DNA of 9,025 bases, taken from Clostridia bacterium. Its GTDB lineage: Bacteria; Bacillota; Clostridia; Christensenellales; Aristaeellaceae. The notes beneath the pieces were generated by a model, which did no database searches, had not been told where the DNA came from, and was given only the letters and a program-made list of their open reading frames with translations. Shown one piece after another: positions 5,882 through 9,025 of the stretch (positions are counted from its first letter, which is position 1; every line of letters begins with the position of its first letter). The position numbers were made by a program, and so were the translations under genes. The stretch is taken from positions 1 to 9,025 of the forward strand of contig JAFPYA010000212.1 of assembly GCA_017412445.1 (NCBI GenBank), written 5' to 3'.

Positions 5882-7447
5882 TCAGTTATCCGCTCCTCTC
5901 AAAGAAGGATTCAGCGCGTCGCGCAGGCCGTTGCCGAAGAGGTTGAAGGAGATCTCCAGTATGGCTATGAACAGCGCCGGGAACAGTATCTCGTGGGGGT
6001 AGTTCTGCAACTGCGCCTGACCCTGAGACAGCATCGTACCTATGGAGGTGAGCGTGCGTGAAGTGTCAAGGTTGATTATGTGCAGGTAACTGAGCATGGA
6101 TTCCGAGAAGATTACGCCCGGAATGGTCATCACCGCGCCGGTGATGATCGTGCCCAGCGAGTTGGGGAATATGTGCTTGAATATCAGTCGCCTGTCACTT
6201 GCGCCGAGGGTACGCGCGGCGAGCACGTACTCCTGACCCTTGAAGCGGTAGAACTGAGTGCGCACGCGGCTGGCCGTGCCGACCCAACCCGTCATTATGA
6301 ACGCGAACAGAAGCGAAATGACGGGGCCGACCTTTTCAGCCAGGTGCAGCTGGAACAGCGTCGCCACGACCATGAAGGGCACGGAGGCCAGTATGTCGCT
6401 TATGCGCTCCATGAGCATATCCACCCAACCGCCGTAGTAGCCGGCCACGGAGCCGTAGATTACGCCGATTATGAAGTTGATGGACGCGACGGCGATAGCG
6501 AGCAGCAGGCTGAAGCGCGCGGCTATGGCAAGGCAGGTGAATATATCCTGACCGTGCACGTTGGTGCCGAAGATGAAGTTCGGGCTGAAGCCGTTCTTAT
6601 ATATGAAGTACTCCTCGTAGTTGACCCTCACCTTGTAGTAGTTGCCGGTGCGGCCGTTTCTGAAGGCGTAGACGTACCATACGCCGTCCTGTCCGTCGCC
6701 CTCTATGCGCAGCGAGTTGTAGCCCGCCTCGTTTTCGTTTGAGGAGGTGACATAGTTGGGTATGAAGTTGCCGTTCTCGTCCAGCACGGGCTCGCCGCTC
6801 GTGGTGCGGCTCTCGTCGACCAGCTTGTACCAGAAGTTGGCGCCGTCGTTGCCGTTTACGTAGGCCTCGCTCGTGGCGTTGTGGGTCTTGGCCAGCGGGT
6901 ATATGACCTGCTTGCCGGTCTCGTTCTGGTAGGCCATGAGGCTTTCATACTCGCTCTGGCTCAGGTTCTGATACACAAAGCCGATGCGGTGATAGCTGTC
7001 GGTCCTCACGTCGTAGCGCATTTCGCCGGTGGAATCGACGTATTCCTTTTTGAGGCTGATGATGGCGCTCTTGCCGGTCTCCGCGCCTATCGCCTGATAG
7101 TAGAGGTAGCCCGCCTTGTTGAGCGTAAGGTTTTTGCCTCCGTCCCAGAAGCCCGCGTTTTTGAACAGGGGAAGGCGAGGCATTATGTTGCGGTAATAGG
7201 CGTCGCGGAATTCAACCGTGTAGCTGGACAAAAGCGGCACGATTATGGCAAACAGCGCCAGCACCAGTATCAGTATGAACGCGATAACGGCGCTTTTGTC
7301 TTTTCTGAACCTTATCCACGCATCGCCCACGTAACCGATGGCCTTGGTTTTTATGCGCTCGTCGTGCAGTGTCTCGTTCAGCTGCACAAACTCAAACTTT
7401 TCCTGTGGGATGTCGTTCAGGTTGAAATTATTCTGATTAGTCGTCAT
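5882..7447 (-). CDS. oppC: Oligopeptide ABC transporter permease OppC with a large extracytoplasmic insertion
   Basis: OppC is the second channel subunit. At 521 residues it is about 200 longer than usual (near 300). The cytoplasmic N-terminus (1-50) and first membrane helix (about 53-73) are followed by about 215 residues without a hydrophobic helix (77-292), rich in Tyr, Asn, Gly and Thr and free of cysteine. By topology this part should face outward. The normal family sequence resumes at FGTNVHGQD (293-301, matching the usual LGTD..G.D), then helices, AGYYGGWVDM (335-344), the coupling loop YVLAARTLGASDRR (407-420) with HIFPN (425-429), and the terminal GNGLRDALNPSLRG (505-518). The insertion has no domain I recognise. 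It could help dock the binding protein or OppF's outward domain (inference). The start ATG overlaps the oppB stop; the oppC stop lies one base before the oppD ATG. Confidence 0.93.
   Translation of the reverse strand: MTTNQNNFNLNDIPQEKFEFVQLNETLHDERIKTKAIGYVGDAWIRFRKDKSAVIAFILILVLALFAIIVPLLSSYTVEFRDAYYRNIMPRLPLFKNAGFWDGGKNLTLNKAGYLYYQAIGAETGKSAIISLKKEYVDSTGEMRYDVRTDSYHRIGFVYQNLSQSEYESLMAYQNETGKQVIYPLAKTHNATSEAYVNGNDGANFWYKLVDESRTTSGEPVLDENGNFIPNYVTSSNENEAGYNSLRIEGDGQDGVWYVYAFRNGRTGNYYKVRVNYEEYFIYKNGFSPNFIFGTNVHGQDIFTCLAIAARFSLLLAIAVASINFIIGVIYGSVAGYYGGWVDMLMERISDILASVPFMVVATLFQLHLAEKVGPVISLLFAFIMTGWVGTASRVRTQFYRFKGQEYVLAARTLGASDRRLIFKHIFPNSLGTIITGAVMTIPGVIFSESMLSYLHIINLDTSRTLTSIGTMLSQGQAQLQNYPHEILFPALFIAILEISFNLFGNGLRDALNPSLRGADN
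5893..5897 (-). promoter_or_regulatory. Ribosome binding site of oppD
   Basis: AGGAG within the last codons of oppC lies 12 nt before the oppD ATG (5880-5878). The spacing is slightly long, but the oppC stop is just one base from the ATG, so terminating ribosomes can restart here. Confidence 0.65.
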
Positions 7448-8424
7448 TTCTTTGAACCCATCCTGATTCTCGGATCAATAAATCCGTAACTTATATCGAT
7501 AACTATACCCGACACGAGACCTATCAGGGTATAGAATATAGTCAAAGCCATAAAGAAGTTGTAGTCCCTGAGGTTGATCGAGTTGATGTACAGGTTGCCT
7601 ATGCCGGGGATGCCGAATATGTTTTCAATAATCAGCGAACCGCCGAGGATACCTATAAACTCGCCTATGATCATGGGCAGTATGACCACCATTGCGTTGC
7701 GCATGGCGTGACGCGAGATGGCCTGCCTCTTGGTCAGACCCTTGGTTCTGGCGAGCAGCATGTAGTCGCCCGTCAGCACCTCACTGAGCTCAGCGCGCGT
7801 GTATCTGGTGAAGCCGGCGATGACGCCAAACGAGAGGCTCATCACGGCGGGCACCATGGACTTGAACATCGTCCAGCTCATCAGCGAACCCGCTTCGCTC
7901 TCGGAAGCGAGCAGCAGCGGGAACCACTGCAGCTTAAAGCAGAAGATGTACTGCACCAGGAAGGCGTACACGTAGGAGGGCACGCTTATGAACACCATTA
8001 CCAGGGTGGAAATGGTGGCATCCTGCCACTTGTTCTTCTTGAGCGCGGCATAGATGCCCAAAAGCAGACCCAGCGGTATGGAAATCAGTATCGAGTACAG
8101 GTTCACAACCACTGTGTAGGGCAGCTTTTGCATCATAACATCCCAAATGGGCAGCGAGTCGTACATCTGTTCGCCAACGCCCCAGTACCATTCGGTGAAT
8201 ATTCCCTTCATGTACAGGAAGAACTGCACCATAATGGGTTTATTGTAGCCCATCTTTTCGCGCCTGAGCAGCACCAAGGTGGGATCGCGCCCCTGCTCCT
8301 TTATAAGCGGCAGCGGCAGCAGCTTTATAAGAATAAAGCACATTAGGGTGATTACGAACATCGTGAGCAGCATATACAGTATTCTTTGTACTATGTATCT
8401 GCCCATTCCCTGTCGATTGCTCAT
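7444..8424 (-). CDS. oppB: Oligopeptide ABC transporter permease OppB
   Basis: OppB is one of the two channel-forming subunits of the peptide importer. The 326 residues match the usual length. The order of segments is typical: a cytoplasmic start, first membrane helix at about 15-34, a periplasmic-type loop to about 104, then helices at about 105-127 and 138-162, more helices from about 188, and a final one near 292-313. The conserved cytoplasmic coupling loop (EAA-type) lies at about 212-245, with GDYMLLARTKGL and the RHAMRNA segment. The IFGIPGIGN motif and the closing YGFIDPRIRMG are characteristic of the OppB/DppB family. The stop overlaps the oppC start by four bases (ATGA). The last codons contain only a weak AGGA 13 nt before the oppC ATG, so oppC translation probably depends on coupling. 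OppB has normal size, in contrast to the three genes after it. Confidence 0.95.
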   Translation of the reverse strand: MSNRQGMGRYIVQRILYMLLTMFVITLMCFILIKLLPLPLIKEQGRDPTLVLLRREKMGYNKPIMVQFFLYMKGIFTEWYWGVGEQMYDSLPIWDVMMQKLPYTVVVNLYSILISIPLGLLLGIYAALKKNKWQDATISTLVMVFISVPSYVYAFLVQYIFCFKLQWFPLLLASESEAGSLMSWTMFKSMVPAVMSLSFGVIAGFTRYTRAELSEVLTGDYMLLARTKGLTKRQAISRHAMRNAMVVILPMIIGEFIGILGGSLIIENIFGIPGIGNLYINSINLRDYNFFMALTIFYTLIGLVSGIVIDISYGFIDPRIRMGSKK

Positions 8425-8434
8425 TTGGGCTCAA

Positions 8435-8439
8435 CCTCC
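8435..8439 (-). promoter_or_regulatory. Ribosome binding site of oppB
   Basis: GGAGG on the minus strand lies 10 nt before the ATG at 8424-8422. An in-frame TGA three codons upstream of this ATG rules out a longer protein, so the site fixes the start. It lies 187 bases into the transcript after the binding-protein gene, so oppB translation initiates independently and is not coupled to the upstream gene. Confidence 0.8.
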
Positions 8440-8473
8440 AAAAAATCACAAAATCCCCGATACGTTTGCCAAA

Positions 8474-8554
8474 AACAGACGTATGCCGGCGGCCGGCAAT
8501 ATTAAATTCGGGGGAAAAAGAAAGATGCGTAAATACGTCAATACCAACAGACGT
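8474..8554 (-). repeat. Pair of 9-bp direct repeats, each just after a hairpin, in the leader of oppB
   Basis: On the minus strand ACGTCTGTT occurs at 8554-8546 and again at 8482-8474. Each copy follows the 3' arm of a stem-loop: the 10-bp stem at 8560-8590, and a smaller one with a 6-bp stem (TGCCGG at 8484-8489, CCGGCA at 8493-8498, 3-nt loop). Aligned from the stems, the junctions read GCAT-TAC-ACGTCTGTT and GCAT-ACGTCTGTT. The second copy runs into a five-T stretch. The unit could be a duplicated regulatory or processing element; no known regulator site is recognised. Confidence 0.4.
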
Positions 8555-8559
8555 GTAAT

Positions 8560-8590
8560 GCGGGCATGGAACGCATGCGCCCATGCCCGC
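8560..8590 (-). promoter_or_regulatory. Stem-loop after the binding-protein gene, likely mRNA 3'-end stabiliser or partial attenuator
   Basis: A perfect 10-bp inverted repeat (GCGGGCATGG at 8560-8569 and CCATGCCCGC at 8581-8590) encloses an 11-nt loop. It begins 21 nt after the binding-protein stop codon. On the minus strand the stem is followed by ATTACACGTCTG with no T-run, so it is not a standard intrinsic terminator. Hairpins in this position, between a binding-protein gene and its permease genes, are known in other ABC importer operons to protect the upstream message or reduce read-through, giving excess binding protein. That role is inferred here from position and shape. Confidence 0.6.
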
Positions 8591-8611
8591 CCGATTGGTT
8601 AATAACGCGAA

Positions 8612-9025
8612 TTAGTAAACCAGAGTGTTGTTGGCGATGTAATCGGCCCACTCAGCGTCGTCGTAGTTGTAGGTGTAGAACTCGATGCCGCCGAAGCCGA
8701 TGATGTTCAGGTACTGATCCACAGCCCACTCGACCTTCTGGCTCTTCAGGCTCGCCACGTTCCTGTAGTACAGGGGGGTGGTGGTGAACCAGTTGAGCAG
8801 AGCGCGCTCGATGCCGGCAGTGATCTGGCAACGGGTGTTGTAGCTGTAGTCGGAGAACTTGCCCAGCTTGCTGTCGATGGACTCGATAGTGGCGTTGTTC
8901 GCCCAGTTGGCCCAGTTCTGCAGGCTGTCGGTGATCTCGCCGTACTCGCCGCCGAAGTCATAGGTTACCATGACCTTGGAGGTGTCGAAGCCGATCTCCA
9001 TCTGGTTGCCGCTGCCGTCGGAAGC
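8612..9025 (-). CDS. Extracellular solute-binding protein family 5 (peptide-binding), C-terminal part, 5' end outside the window
   Basis: This is the last 137 codons of an open frame that continues past the right edge and ends at TAA (8612-8614). A methionine at 8999-9001 could be mistaken for a start, but the eight codons upstream remain open and no ribosome binding site is visible, so I treat it as internal. The end matches the C-terminal region of SBP_bac_5 (OppA/DppA-like) proteins: an amphipathic helix with ERALLNWF, then TPLYYRNVASLKSQKVEW, then YLNIIGFGGIEFY near the terminus. Such proteins are usually secreted lipoproteins that bind peptides outside the membrane and dock on the permease; the signal peptide would lie outside the window. 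It sits directly upstream of oppB, as expected for the receptor of this importer. All ten isoleucine codons are ATC, unlike the downstream genes, which suggests high expression. Family call is firm; the exact ligand cannot be read. Confidence 0.85.
   Translation of the reverse strand, partial: ASDGSGNQMEIGFDTSKVMVTYDFGGEYGEITDSLQNWANWANNATIESIDSKLGKFSDYSYNTRCQITAGIERALLNWFTTTPLYYRNVASLKSQKVEWAVDQYLNIIGFGGIEFYTYNYDDAEWADYIANNTLVY

Noticed and set aside
8500..8541. Promoter for oppB: TTGACG (8541-8536, minus strand) with a downstream TTTAAT
   Set aside because: The spacing between the two boxes is about 29 bases, and no acceptable -10 box occurs at 16-18 bases.
8240..8584. A minus-strand open frame starting in the intergenic region and running into oppB out of frame, as a possible leader peptide
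   Set aside because: No ribosome binding site, it begins inside the hairpin, and it overlaps oppB heavily in another frame.

Overview
The window carries one tightly packed minus-strand operon for an Opp/Ami-type oligopeptide ABC importer, followed by two small membrane-protein genes and a terminator. Reading in the direction of transcription (right to left), it holds the 3' end of a family-5 extracellular solute-binding protein gene (8612 to beyond 9025), an intergenic hairpin region, oppB (8424-7444), oppC (7447-5882), oppD (5880-3694), oppF (3697-1178), a DUF3899-like membrane protein (1181-771) and a DUF308/HdeD-like membrane protein (698-204). A rho-independent-type hairpin (147-189) ends the unit. 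Beyond it, at the left edge, lie two head-to-head copies of a palindromic intergenic repeat (1-132).

The organism is most likely a member of the Bacillota (Clostridia-like, possibly gut-associated) with moderately high GC. The reasons are strong AGGAGG-type ribosome binding sites, the Gram-positive AmiE/AmiF-style C-termini of OppD and OppF, a DUF3899-like protein, and intergenic palindromes of a kind I associate with gut Clostridia. This placement is inference from sequence style, not a search.

The genes are linked by 4-base stop/start overlaps (oppB/oppC ATGA, oppD/oppF ATGA, oppF/DUF3899 TTGA) or a 1-base gap (oppC/oppD), which suggests translational coupling and fixed stoichiometry. The binding protein would capture peptides outside the membrane and deliver them to the OppB-OppC channel, driven by the OppD-OppF ATPase pair. 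Both ATPases keep all the catalytic motifs.

The unusual part is the architecture. OppF carries an N-terminal extension of about 417 residues with two membrane helices enclosing about 340 extracytoplasmic residues, plus a charged insertion of about 120 residues inside its nucleotide-binding domain. OppD has an insertion of about 375 residues between the Q-loop and the signature motif. OppC has an extracytoplasmic insertion of about 215 residues after its first membrane helix. An importer enlarged on both faces of the membrane, with an ATPase subunit that itself reaches outside the cell, is the best candidate here for a little-described system.

No stretch over 300 bases lacks a gene. The two intergenic stretches of note are 1-203 (repeats and terminator) and 8425-8611 (hairpins, a direct repeat and the oppB ribosome binding site).
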